From the NCBI GenBank assembly GCA_934726055.1, contig CAKVCZ010000004.1:1-64000 (forward strand): a stretch of DNA of 64,000 nucleotides, read 5' to 3'. The number at the start of each line of letters is the position of its first letter. Position 1 is the stretch's first letter. The notes under the pieces are model-generated. The model did not search any database, was not told the origin of the DNA, and worked only from the letters and a program-made list of their open reading frames with translations. This stretch comes from an uncultured Candidatus Melainabacteria bacterium. GTDB taxonomy: Bacteria; Cyanobacteriota; Vampirovibrionia; Gastranaerophilales; Gastranaerophilaceae. Shown one piece after another: positions 27,058-35,597 of this stretch. Both the position numbers and the translations under genes were made by a program.

Positions 27058-28123
27058 CGATATTTATAAGGGGAAAAAAGTTTTTTTAACAGGACATACA
27101 GGATTTAAAGGAAGTTGGTTAACGTTATGGCTAAAATCTTTGGGTGCAGAAGTTTTAGGTTATTCGTTAGAGCCGAATACAAATCCGTCAATGTTTGAAG
27201 AATTAAGAATATATGGTCATTGTAATAATGAATTTGGAAATATATTGGATGAGAATCATTTAGAAGAAGCTATGATGGAATATAAACCGGAAATAGTTTT
27301 TCATTTAGCGGCTCAACCATTAGTAAGATTATCTTATTCAGAACCAAAATTAACGTATGAAACAAATGTTATTGGTTCATTAAATGTTTTAGAAGCAGCA
27401 AGAAAGTGTAAATCAGTAAAAGCATTCGTGAATGTTACAACAGATAAGTGTTATGAAAATAAAGAAATAAATCGTGGCTACACAGAAGATGAACCTATGG
27501 GCGGATATGATATGTATTCATCTTCAAAAGGTTGTGTTGAAATATTATCATCATCTTTCAGACGTTCATTCTTGCAAGAAGATGGCACTTACGCTATGGC
27601 TACTGCAAGAGCTGGAAATGTTATTGGTGGTGGAGATTGGGCTTTAGACAGATTAATTCCTGATTGTATTCGTTACATAAATCAAGATAAACCAATAGAA
27701 ATCAGAAACCCAATAGCGGTAAGACCATGGCAGCATGTACTGGAACCGTTATCAGGATATTTGTTACTTGGTCAAAAACTATTGCAAGAAGGTAAAAAAT
27801 ATGCAGAAGGGTTTAATTTTGGACCGAATGAAGATAGTGTCTTAAAGGTTGCAGAGGTATCTCAAAAAGTAGTAGATTATTACGGAAAAGGTGAAGTCGT
27901 AGTCCATAAACGTGATGATTTACACGAAGCAAATTTGTTAATGTTAAATATTCAAAAAGCTGAAAAAGTTTTGGGCTGGGTGCCTACTTATACTGCAGAT
28001 GAAGCAATTAAACATACTGTTGATTGGTATAAACATTTCTATGCAAATAATACTGATATGTACGAGTTTACAGTAAATCAAATAAAAGATTTTGAACAAA
28101 AAATATCATACAAAGAAGTTTAA
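27050..28123 (+). CDS. rfbG: CDP-glucose 4,6-dehydratase
   Basis: An extended SDR enzyme that converts CDP-glucose to CDP-4-keto-6-deoxyglucose with bound NAD. The 357-residue protein has the Rossmann loop FLTGHTGFKGSW, the family-specific LAAQPLVRLSY, the active-site region VTTDKCYENKE, the YSSSK catalytic pair and RPWQHVLEPLSGYL. The ATG at 27050 is used because the protein then begins with the usual MFNDIYKGKKVFLTG; a TTG four codons earlier is less likely. Confidence 0.95.
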   Translation: MFNDIYKGKKVFLTGHTGFKGSWLTLWLKSLGAEVLGYSLEPNTNPSMFEELRIYGHCNNEFGNILDENHLEEAMMEYKPEIVFHLAAQPLVRLSYSEPKLTYETNVIGSLNVLEAARKCKSVKAFVNVTTDKCYENKEINRGYTEDEPMGGYDMYSSSKGCVEILSSSFRRSFLQEDGTYAMATARAGNVIGGGDWALDRLIPDCIRYINQDKPIEIRNPIAVRPWQHVLEPLSGYLLLGQKLLQEGKKYAEGFNFGPNEDSVLKVAEVSQKVVDYYGKGEVVVHKRDDLHEANLLMLNIQKAEKVLGWVPTYTADEAIKHTVDWYKHFYANNTDMYEFTVNQIKDFEQKISYKEV

Positions 28124-28141
28124 AAATTTTTGGAGAATGTT

Positions 28142-28885
28142 ATGGTTTTTAAATGTATATTGATTTTTGGCATTGTATTATTTATTGTTATTGCCTTTTT
28201 CTTATTTAAGAAAAAATATTCACTAAAAATAAGATTTTTAGAAGGAAAACTTAAGTTTATAGTTAATAAAAAAGCAACTCATAAAAATAATAAAATAATT
28301 GTAACAGAAAATGGTAAGCAAAAACTTGTAAAACAAATAAAAGGGTTGGAAATCCATTTTTATGGAGATAATAATACTTTAATTTGTCCAAAATCTTGCA
28401 AATTTTCAGATTGTGTAATTCACTTTAGTGGTAGTAATACAGATTTTGAGTTTGGAGAAGATTGTTTTATTGTCCAGATGAAAGCTATTGTTAGCGGAGG
28501 CGGATCAGGCAATAAAATATATATTGGCAGGGGATTTGTAAATTCAGGTATTTTACAAATTTTTGCCGGAGGTGGACCTAATAATAATTTGCATATTGGT
28601 GATGGTAGTATGGCAGCTCGGGATGTTGCAATTTATACAAATGATGGGCACGATATTTTTGATAAAAATACTTCAGTTGTATTTAATCAAGCAAAAAGAG
28701 ATTTAGTTATTGGCGATCATGTTTGGATTTGCCATGGATGTATAATATTAAAGAATACACAGATAGCAAACAATAACATTGTTGGCTCTGGAAGTGTTGT
28801 ATCAGGTAAATTTAATGATGAATATACAATTATTGCAGGAAATCCTGCCGAAGTAATTAAACGAGATGTAGATTGGCATTGGTAG
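28142..28885 (+). CDS. Membrane-anchored hexapeptide-repeat acyltransferase
   Basis: A 247-residue protein. Residues 1-23 are a hydrophobic membrane anchor followed by a basic stretch. From about residue 75 a left-handed beta-helix begins, with repeating hydrophobic-x-G turns, a catalytic-type His near TNDGHDIFD, and the closing VIGDHVWICHGCIILKNTQI and AGNPAEVIKRD. This matches O-acetyltransferases of sugars. An N-terminal anchor is unusual for the family. ATG 28142 is chosen because GGAGA lies 5-6 bases before it. It is probably another decorator of the surface sugar. Confidence 0.75.
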   Translation: MVFKCILIFGIVLFIVIAFFLFKKKYSLKIRFLEGKLKFIVNKKATHKNNKIIVTENGKQKLVKQIKGLEIHFYGDNNTLICPKSCKFSDCVIHFSGSNTDFEFGEDCFIVQMKAIVSGGGSGNKIYIGRGFVNSGILQIFAGGGPNNNLHIGDGSMAARDVAIYTNDGHDIFDKNTSVVFNQAKRDLVIGDHVWICHGCIILKNTQIANNNIVGSGSVVSGKFNDEYTIIAGNPAEVIKRDVDWHW

Positions 28886-28909
28886 TTTACATAAAAAGGT
28901 ATTAAAAAG

Positions 28910-28938
28910 TTTAAAAATATTTATATCCGTGATAGAAT
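28910..28938 (+). promoter_or_regulatory. Candidate internal promoter before rfbH
   Basis: TTTAAA, a 17-base spacer and TAGAAT lie in the 86-base gap before rfbH, the only sizeable gap within the cassette. GAGG precedes the rfbH start. Confidence 0.4.
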
Positions 28939-28971
28939 GTTTTGTATATAGTTAGTTAACTGAGGTATGAC

Positions 28972-30342
28972 ATGGGTGAATTAGAATTAAGAAATAAAGT
29001 AAAAGAAGCGGCAAAAGAATATTATAAGGAAGTATTTGGTCAAAAACGAAAATTTGAGTATATTCCACCAAGTGGGAAACTTTTAGGTGAAGAAGAATTA
29101 ATGAATATGATTGATGCTTCTTTGGATATGTGGCTTACTGCTGGTAGATTTAATAAAGAATTTGAAAAGAAATTTGCACAATATTTAGGTGTAAAATATG
29201 CTCTATCAACAAATTCCGGTTCAAGTGCAAACTTATTGGCATTATCGGCATTAACTTCTCATAAGTTAGGTGAACGCAGATTGAAAAAAGGTGATGAAGT
29301 GATTACTGTTGCCGCAGGTTTTCCTACAACAATAAATCCAATTTTGCAACAAGGTTTAGTACCGGTGTTTGTGGATTGTGAAATTGGTACGTATAATATT
29401 GATGCAGAAAAAATAGAAGAAGCTATTACTCCAAAAACAAAAGCAATCTTTTTAGCTCATACATTAGGAAATAGCTATGATTTAGATAAAATTATGGAAT
29501 TAGCTAAAAAATATAATTTATGGGTTATAGAAGACAGTTGTGATGCCTTGGGTGGTGAATATAAAGGAAAGAAAATAGGTACGATAGGTCATATTGGTAC
29601 GTTTAGTTTTTATCCTGCTCATCACTTAACAATGGGTGAAGGTGGTGCCGTAATTACAAACGATGCTCAGTTATACAAAATTATAATGTCTTTTAGAGAT
29701 TGGGGAAGGGATTGTTGTTGTCCTCCCGGAAAAGACGGTGTTTGTGGTAAAAGATTTACTCAACAATTAGGAAATTTGCCTTATGGTTATGATCATAAAT
29801 ATACATATTCTCATATCGGGTTTAATTTAAAAATTACGGATTGGCAAGCTGCATTGGGCTGTTCACAAATAGAAAAGTTAGATGGATTTTTGGAAATTCG
29901 CCGTCGCAATGCTCAAATGTTAACTGAAAAATTGTCTGATTTGACAGATTGTTTAATTTTACCTGTAATAAAAGACGGTGTTAAACCTTCTTGGTTTGGA
30001 TATTTGATTTCTGTAAAAGAAAATGCTCAATTTACAAAACAGGAAATGGTTGAATACTTGGAAAGCCATGGTATTGGTACTCGACAATTATTCGCAGGTA
30101 ATATTTTACGTCAACCAATGTTTACTGATGATGAACAAATTCAATTTAGAATAGGTAATTCAGATATTTTATCGTCAAAAGATTTAAATGAAGATTTGTA
30201 TAAAAAATTACCAAAAACAGATTTTATTATGAATAATACATTCTGGGTGGGTACGTTCCCAGCATTGGGAGAAGAAGAAATTCAACGTATTTCTGATAAT
30301 ATTCATTCATTTGTTCGTGAAAAATTAGGGGTACTCGCTTAA
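28972..30342 (+). CDS. rfbH: CDP-4-keto-6-deoxy-D-glucose 3-dehydrase (E1)
   Basis: RfbH/AscC (E1) is a PMP-dependent iron-sulfur enzyme that removes the C3 hydroxyl during 3,6-dideoxyhexose synthesis. The 456-residue protein has the aminotransferase fold, but the PLP lysine is replaced by His (FYPAHHLTMGEGGAV, H217/H218), the hallmark of E1. The [2Fe-2S] ligands have the exact known spacing C-x57-C-x-C-x7-C: C190, C248, C250 and C258. The reductase partner E3 (RfbI/AscD) that feeds electrons to this cluster is not seen in the window. The stop overlaps the next ATG (TAATG). Confidence 0.95.
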   Translation: MGELELRNKVKEAAKEYYKEVFGQKRKFEYIPPSGKLLGEEELMNMIDASLDMWLTAGRFNKEFEKKFAQYLGVKYALSTNSGSSANLLALSALTSHKLGERRLKKGDEVITVAAGFPTTINPILQQGLVPVFVDCEIGTYNIDAEKIEEAITPKTKAIFLAHTLGNSYDLDKIMELAKKYNLWVIEDSCDALGGEYKGKKIGTIGHIGTFSFYPAHHLTMGEGGAVITNDAQLYKIIMSFRDWGRDCCCPPGKDGVCGKRFTQQLGNLPYGYDHKYTYSHIGFNLKITDWQAALGCSQIEKLDGFLEIRRRNAQMLTEKLSDLTDCLILPVIKDGVKPSWFGYLISVKENAQFTKQEMVEYLESHGIGTRQLFAGNILRQPMFTDDEQIQFRIGNSDILSSKDLNEDLYKKLPKTDFIMNNTFWVGTFPALGEEEIQRISDNIHSFVREKLGVLA

Positions 30343-31196
30343 TGAATATCCTATTGACAGGTAGTGGTGGATTTATTGGTAAAAATTTAAAAAAATACTT
30401 AGAGGATAAGTATAATATTTTATCTCCACGCAGTTATGAATTGGATTTAACAGATAAATGTGCTGTTGAAAAGTATTTTACTGATAATTGTGTTGATTTT
30501 ATAGTCCATTGTGGTTCAATAGGCGGATCAAGAGGAATTGATGATAAAGATACAACCATTGAAGATAATCTTGCAATGGTTGATAATCTTTTGGCATGTA
30601 AGAATGATAGTGTTAGAGTTATTCTTTTTGGCTCAGGAGCAATGTATGATAAATCAAGAACTTTGCATAAAGTAAAAGAATCAGAAATTGGCAAAGTTAT
30701 TCCAAATGATTTGTACGGAAAGTCTAAATATTTGATAGCCGAAAAAATTAAAAATAGACAAGATGTGTTGATGTTAAATATATTCGCTTGCTATGGTTAT
30801 GGCGAAAAAGAAAATCGTTTTCCAAGTTATGCCATTAATCAAGTGTTGCGTAATGAAAATATTTCTATCAATCAAAATGTAATTTTTGATTATCTGTTTG
30901 TTGAGGATATGCAGAAAATTATAGAATATTTTATTGAAAATAAACCTGCTGATAATATCATAAATATTACACCAACAGAGAGTATAAGTTTAGATGCAAT
31001 TGCCGCAATAGTTAATTCTTTTAATGATAATTTATGCAAAGTGGAAATATTGAATAAGACTATGAACAATGAATATACAGGTGATAATTCTTTGTTGCTA
31101 AAAAATTATCCGAATATTGTTTTTACACCAATGGATATCGGATTAAAGAAATTATTTGAATATAATAAACAATTTATAAAAGGAGAACAAAAATGA
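30342..31196 (+). CDS. SDR-type NAD(P)-dependent nucleotide-sugar reductase/epimerase
   Basis: A 284-residue extended SDR protein with LLTGSGGFIGKNL, the active-site Ser region ILFGSGAMYD, and the YxxxK pair in DLYGKSKY. In 3,6-dideoxyhexose pathways a reductase of this fold (RfbJ, RfbS or the ascarylose enzyme) reduces the C4 keto group after RfbH. Position directly after rfbH supports that role, but the final sugar stereochemistry cannot be read from sequence. Its end overlaps the aldolase start by four bases (ATGA). Confidence 0.75.
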   Translation: MNILLTGSGGFIGKNLKKYLEDKYNILSPRSYELDLTDKCAVEKYFTDNCVDFIVHCGSIGGSRGIDDKDTTIEDNLAMVDNLLACKNDSVRVILFGSGAMYDKSRTLHKVKESEIGKVIPNDLYGKSKYLIAEKIKNRQDVLMLNIFACYGYGEKENRFPSYAINQVLRNENISINQNVIFDYLFVEDMQKIIEYFIENKPADNIINITPTESISLDAIAAIVNSFNDNLCKVEILNKTMNNEYTGDNSLLLKNYPNIVFTPMDIGLKKLFEYNKQFIKGEQK

Positions 31197-32005
31197 ATCA
31201 ACTTGAAAAAAAGATGGTAGATACTTTAAAAGATTTAAAAGAAAATCATAATGTTATCGGGATAAAAGCTGAATTTGAAGCTGAAGGTACTCGTTTAGAA
31301 GAAGCTTTAAGATTAAAAGAAGTTGTAACAAAAGCAGGTTTGGATTTAACGATTAAAATTGGCGGCTGCGAAGCAATAAAAGATATGTTTGATGCAAGAA
31401 CCATTGGTGTAAATACAATCGTTGCACCTATGATAGAAACAGATTATGCAATGTCTAAATTTGTTAAAGCAACAAAATTTGTTTTCCCTGATGAAGAAAG
31501 ATTAGATATGCATTTTCTAATTAATGTTGAAACAATTACAGGGTTTGAGAATATAGATAAAATGGTAAAATCTCAATACTTTAAAGATATTGATGGTTGT
31601 GTTTTGGGCAGAGTTGATATGACAGGTTCAATGGGGTTAACTAGAGAAGATATTAATAGTGATCAAGTTTTTGATATAGCAAATTCTTTATCAGAAAAAA
31701 TGCAAAATGCGAATAAAATGATGATTATTGGTGGTGGTGTTTCTGCTCATTCATTGCCATTTTTCTCAAAATTACCTCATTTAACAAAATTTGAAACAAG
31801 AAAAGTCATTTTTGATGCCAAACGAGCATTAAATGATAAAAATGCTGATAAAGGTATTCTTAAAGCTGTTGGTTTTGAACTTATGTGGTTGAAAAACAAG
31901 CGTGAGTTCTACGAAATGATTTACAATGAAGATGCTCAAAGAATTACTATGTTAGAAGCAAGATATAAAAAATTGATTGAAGAAGCTGGCGGTGTTTACG
32001 CATAA
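31193..32005 (+). CDS. HpcH/HpaI aldolase/citrate lyase-family protein
   Basis: A 270-residue TIM-barrel protein of the HpcH/HpaI class II aldolase superfamily. The family metal and pyruvate sites are suggested by LINVETITGFENIDKM (Glu ligand) and CVLGRVDMTGSMG (Asp ligand and G-x-L/M-G loop). The N-terminal LKENHNVIGIKAEFEAEGTRLEEAL is also like the family. Such enzymes condense or split pyruvate or related keto-acids with aldehydes. It is translationally coupled to the SDR gene and preceded by AAAGGAG, so it belongs to the sugar cassette. It may build a branched or chain-extended sugar (inference). A terminator follows. Confidence 0.75.
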   Translation: MNQLEKKMVDTLKDLKENHNVIGIKAEFEAEGTRLEEALRLKEVVTKAGLDLTIKIGGCEAIKDMFDARTIGVNTIVAPMIETDYAMSKFVKATKFVFPDEERLDMHFLINVETITGFENIDKMVKSQYFKDIDGCVLGRVDMTGSMGLTREDINSDQVFDIANSLSEKMQNANKMMIIGGGVSAHSLPFFSKLPHLTKFETRKVIFDAKRALNDKNADKGILKAVGFELMWLKNKREFYEMIYNEDAQRITMLEARYKKLIEEAGGVYA

Positions 32006-32030
32006 TTTTTCTACAAATAAATAAATATTA

Positions 32031-32068
32031 AAAAATGGATTCAAACTTTATTATTTGAACCCATTTTT
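32031..32068. terminator. Bidirectional terminator after the sugar cassette
   Basis: A 15-base stem (32031-32045 with 32054-32068, one imperfect pair) has T-runs on both strands. It lies between the convergent aldolase gene and the minus-strand secreted protein gene. Confidence 0.8.
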
Positions 32069-32097
32069 TTTATATATTTTTGTTATTTGTTATAACA

Positions 32098-32634
32098 TTA
32101 GAATATATCGATTTCTTTTTGTACTATTTCAGGAATCGGTGTTTCATCAAAGACTTTGATAATTTTTTCACCTATAGCCTTTGCTCTAACTAACTGAGTT
32201 GCAATATCTCTTTCATTAGAGTAATAGTATTTTTGTATGTATTGCATTCCGATAATTCCTTTATCGTCGTGTTTTTTAAATTTCATAATATTAAAATCAA
32301 AGTAGTCAGAATTGAAATAATTTGTATTAAATGCTAATATTTTTTTTATTTCATCGTAACTTTGAAAGGTATAATTAGGCAGCATTTTTATTTGTTTTGC
32401 ATATTTATCCATATATTCTGCTGCATCATCAGTATTGTTATAGTAAGTTATAATAAGTATTTTATTCCAATCGTCTGTGTGTTCAAAATTTCTTATATAT
32501 TCATTGACATAACCTACATCTGTTTTTGTTGAATATTGTAGGTTATATACTTCTCCATTGAATTCCATTTTTTCTGCATTTGCACTTGAAATAAAAAATA
32601 GTATTGAAAATAGTGTAAAAAATAATTTTTTCAT
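32098..32634 (-). CDS. Secreted hypothetical protein
   Basis: I do not recognise this 178-residue protein. It starts with a clear signal peptide (KKLFFTLFSILFFISSANA, cleavage expected after ANA-E near residue 20). The mature part is rich in Tyr, Asn, Asp and Lys with no cysteines and no obvious repeat. It is the last gene of the minus-strand pilus/regulator run, 20 bases after the regulator gene, and is probably periplasmic or outer-membrane associated. Confidence 0.7.
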   Translation of the reverse strand: MKKLFFTLFSILFFISSANAEKMEFNGEVYNLQYSTKTDVGYVNEYIRNFEHTDDWNKILIITYYNNTDDAAEYMDKYAKQIKMLPNYTFQSYDEIKKILAFNTNYFNSDYFDFNIMKFKKHDDKGIIGMQYIQKYYYSNERDIATQLVRAKAIGEKIIKVFDETPIPEIVQKEIDIF

Positions 32635-32654
32635 TTGAGTTCCCTTTTTATCTA

Positions 32655-33959
32655 TTATATATAATTAAATTCTTTTATCGCATTATCAACCCAGTTCGTT
32701 AAAGTTTCTATATTATAAGGTTTGGGTAAGTATATATCTGAACCTGCTTTTAATATATCTTCTTTTTCGTGATAAATTGATGTCGTAATTATTTTTATTC
32801 TTGGATTTATATTTTTAATTTTTTTACAGAATTCTATTCTTGAAGGTATATTTTTAACTCCTGTATCAAGAATAATTAATGCAGGTTTATAGTTTTCAAT
32901 TTCTTCAATAGATTCAAATTGTTGAGTAGAATATCCTTTTAATTCCAGTGTTGTTGATAATAATAATGAAAGTGCATTATCAGGTTCCATTATAATAATT
33001 TTATTATTGAATTCATTTTCAATTACTGCATTTTTTCCTGATATTTGAGGTCTTTCAATTAAATATGATGAAGTGTTTTTATTTTTTGTTATGTTGTAAA
33101 CGTGTTTTAATTCATTTAAAATATCAATTTCGGAATTGAAATTTTTTGTAGTATTTGTTATTCCGCTTGTTATTGCAAAAATAAATTCACATCTTTTTTC
33201 GGTAAAATCATTTCCTCTAATCATCATATAGCCACGTTCCAAATCTTGTTCGGAGTAGAACTTATTTTTTACTGATTCAAACGCAAACGTTATGAAAGAT
33301 GCTATTTTTTCAGCTTTGTGTGGGGAAGTTATAACTAAAAAATCTCTATCAGAAGTCATTCCAATGTAGTCATTTTCATCCAGTGCTGAATTAATAATTG
33401 CCCCAAAAGTTTGCAATAATCTGTCTGAAGCCAGTTCAGTATAGGCTTCTTTGTAGCTATAAAAATTTTCAATACCCGTGTATAAGCAAGCCCAAGGTAA
33501 CTCGTTTGTCAGAATTCTTTTTAGAGCTTTTTGACTAAATTTTATAGTTGGCAGTTTTGTTTTTGTATCTAAATTTGTTTCATATTCTCGTCTGATGTGT
33601 GCTTTGATTCTGAATTTGAATTCTTCCGTATTGACGGGTTCTGATATAAAATCGTCAGCTCCACATTCCAAAATCTTTATTTTATCAGTTGTTTCTGCGG
33701 ATTTAGACATTGCTACGATAATAGGTCTTGTATTAAATGTCAAAACTCTTATTTTTTCACATAATTCGCAAATTTCTTGAAATTCTTTCTTTATGCTGTC
33801 TGAAATAATTATTAAATCAGGTTCGTTATTTTGAATGAATTTTAACGCGAGAGGAATCTCTTTTATTATTTCAACTTTATTTTTTTTATCTTCAATGAGC
33901 TTTCTATATTTTGTAGAAAGTTCTTTTCTGGAATCAATAATTAATGTTGTTGTGTACAT
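32655..33959 (-). CDS. REC - degenerate GGDEF - REC response regulator
   Basis: A 434-residue three-domain regulator. The first receiver (1-125) has D54 in IIISDS but lacks the usual Lys-Pro (ISEPVN instead). The middle segment (about 140-310) has the outline of a GGDEF domain (TKLPT opening instead of D-x-L-T-x-LxN), but the active-site loop reads TSDRDF, so cyclase activity is unlikely. The second receiver (about 320-434) has EPDNA, phospho-acceptor ILDTGV and LPKPYN, and looks functional. It overlaps the end of the histidine kinase gene by 19 bases, so the two are probably partners. Confidence 0.82.
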   Translation of the reverse strand: MYTTTLIIDSRKELSTKYRKLIEDKKNKVEIIKEIPLALKFIQNNEPDLIIISDSIKKEFQEICELCEKIRVLTFNTRPIIVAMSKSAETTDKIKILECGADDFISEPVNTEEFKFRIKAHIRREYETNLDTKTKLPTIKFSQKALKRILTNELPWACLYTGIENFYSYKEAYTELASDRLLQTFGAIINSALDENDYIGMTSDRDFLVITSPHKAEKIASFITFAFESVKNKFYSEQDLERGYMMIRGNDFTEKRCEFIFAITSGITNTTKNFNSEIDILNELKHVYNITKNKNTSSYLIERPQISGKNAVIENEFNNKIIIMEPDNALSLLLSTTLELKGYSTQQFESIEEIENYKPALIILDTGVKNIPSRIEFCKKIKNINPRIKIITTSIYHEKEDILKAGSDIYLPKPYNIETLTNWVDNAIKEFNYI

Positions 33960-34678
33960 TTTGCCCTCGCTTGATTTTCAATATCGTAGATTGGCATCAA
34001 TACTTCAAATGTTGTTTTTCCATTCTTGCTATCAACATTTATTAATCCGTTCATTTTTTCTACAAGAGTTTTTGTAATGTATAATCCAAGTCCGCTGCCT
34101 TGAACAGAGCGAGTAAGCGGATTGTCAATTCTGGAAAATTTTTCAAATATTTTTTCTTTATCTTCTTCTTTTATTTCAATTCCTTCATTAATAACTTTTA
34201 TAGAAATATAATTAGTATCAGAAAAGTCTGTTTTTATTGTAACAGAAGAATTCTTATCAGAATATTTGCAGGCATTTTCTAATAAATTCATTATTATTTG
34301 TTGAAATTTATCTCTATCTGTTATAATTTCAGGCAAATTTTCATTAAACTGACTTATTATTTTATTCGTTTTATATTGTTGTTGTATAATCGGTATAATT
34401 GCATTTATTGCCGGATTTGGTTTTATATTTTTTAATACCAGATTATCATTAGTTTTAGAAACAGCCAAAACATTTTCAATTAATTTTATTAATCTGTTAG
34501 ATTGTTCATCAATAATTTGTAAAAATTGCTTTTTACTTGCATCATCCAACTTATCCCAAGAGTTAAGCATAGTTTGTGCAAATCCCCTTATACTTGTAAG
34601 GGGAGTCCTTAATTCGTGGGATACTGTTGATATAAAATCTTTTTGAATATTATTGTCTGACATATTATAATTATACAT
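33941..34678 (-). CDS. Soluble histidine kinase (HisKA-HATPase only)
   Basis: A 245-residue kinase core with no sensor or membrane domain. The H-box is FISTVSHELRTPLTS with H21, followed by the dimerisation helices. The catalytic domain has N-box LLENACKYS, the G1-type EKFSRID and G2 GSGLGLYITKTLVEKMNG. Without its own input domain it may receive signals through the REC domains of its overlapping partner or from another protein. The start could be this ATG or the one five codons later; neither has a Shine-Dalgarno, but AT-rich TATAAT boxes lie immediately at the start. Confidence 0.88.
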   Translation of the reverse strand: MYNYNMSDNNIQKDFISTVSHELRTPLTSIRGFAQTMLNSWDKLDDASKKQFLQIIDEQSNRLIKLIENVLAVSKTNDNLVLKNIKPNPAINAIIPIIQQQYKTNKIISQFNENLPEIITDRDKFQQIIMNLLENACKYSDKNSSVTIKTDFSDTNYISIKVINEGIEIKEEDKEKIFEKFSRIDNPLTRSVQGSGLGLYITKTLVEKMNGLINVDSKNGKTTFEVLMPIYDIENQARAKCTQQH

Positions 34679-34718
34679 CTATTTTGTTTAACAAGTATAA
34701 TTTTTAAGATTTTTATAA

Positions 34719-35588
34719 TTATTTGATTACATTAACGTAAACTGAGCGTGTACATACGCTAATTTGTTTTCCGTCTAAATCTTTTCTAACGTCATCAATA
34801 TAATTACTTACTGTTTCTTCATCAAAATATTTCAAAAAGCGTTCTTTTGTTGTTGGTCTATCAGGTGATGGAGGTGTTGTAAACCATTTGTTAACCATAT
34901 CGCCTTGTACCACGTAAGTTGATGGAATAACATCTGAATCTACTGTTCCATCGCTAAAACCCGCTGCTTCAAAATTAGCTGCTAATGAATTTTCATCAAA
35001 GTTACAAAGAGCATCATTCATATCTTCCATAAATTCATTTTCAACACGTTTAAATTCTTCATAATTTCTAATTGCATCAGGATTTGTTAATTCCCAATAT
35101 CTTGTGTTTGATCTGATAACAGGTTCAAAACAGCAAAAATGTCCGCCCTTTTTTAAAATACGATAAATTTCATTAATCGCAGGTTGTTTATCTACAATGT
35201 GAACCAAAACGGAACGCATTAGGGCTTTATCTACTGAATTATCAGGTAGGTCTATCTTTTCGGCAGGACATTGCAACATTTTGTATCCTGTTGTGATGTT
35301 ATGTTCTTTTAAAAACTGTTCGCAGCTGTCAAGGCAATCTTGAAATTTGTCTGAGAAAATGATAGTTCCTGTTCCGTTCAATTGTTCAAGAACTTTAAAT
35401 GCCAATAATCCTGTGCCTGTTCCAATATCAATAACAGTTTCACCTTCTTGAATATTTGCTCGCATTAAAACATTATCTCTTACAAGTTGCAACCAATTTA
35501 GGGTTTGTTGTTTCATTTCAGGTGTAAGGAAAGCAAATCTTGTTTCCATAAGCCATTGTGTCCAATTTTTACATATTTCTCTGTTCAT
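34719..35588 (-). CDS. Class I SAM-dependent methyltransferase
   Basis: A 289-residue protein with the SAM-binding motif I VIDIGTGTGLLAF (about 48-60), motif II acidic residue in IIFSDKF, and the later motif ALMRSVLVHIVDKQPAINEIYRILKKGG typical of UbiE/Methyltransf_11-type enzymes. The C-terminal 100 residues are less typical and could bind the substrate. The substrate is unknown. It lies between the kinase and the SDR gene in the minus-strand run. Confidence 0.82.
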   Translation of the reverse strand: MNREICKNWTQWLMETRFAFLTPEMKQQTLNWLQLVRDNVLMRANIQEGETVIDIGTGTGLLAFKVLEQLNGTGTIIFSDKFQDCLDSCEQFLKEHNITTGYKMLQCPAEKIDLPDNSVDKALMRSVLVHIVDKQPAINEIYRILKKGGHFCCFEPVIRSNTRYWELTNPDAIRNYEEFKRVENEFMEDMNDALCNFDENSLAANFEAAGFSDGTVDSDVIPSTYVVQGDMVNKWFTTPPSPDRPTTKERFLKYFDEETVSNYIDDVRKDLDGKQISVCTRSVYVNVIK

Positions 35589-35597
35589 ATCTTGTCC

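Noticed and set aside
28972..30342. Ordinary sugar aminotransferase (DegT family)
   Set aside because: The PLP-binding Lys is replaced by His (H217/H218) and the four-Cys cluster of E1 is present, so it is RfbH.
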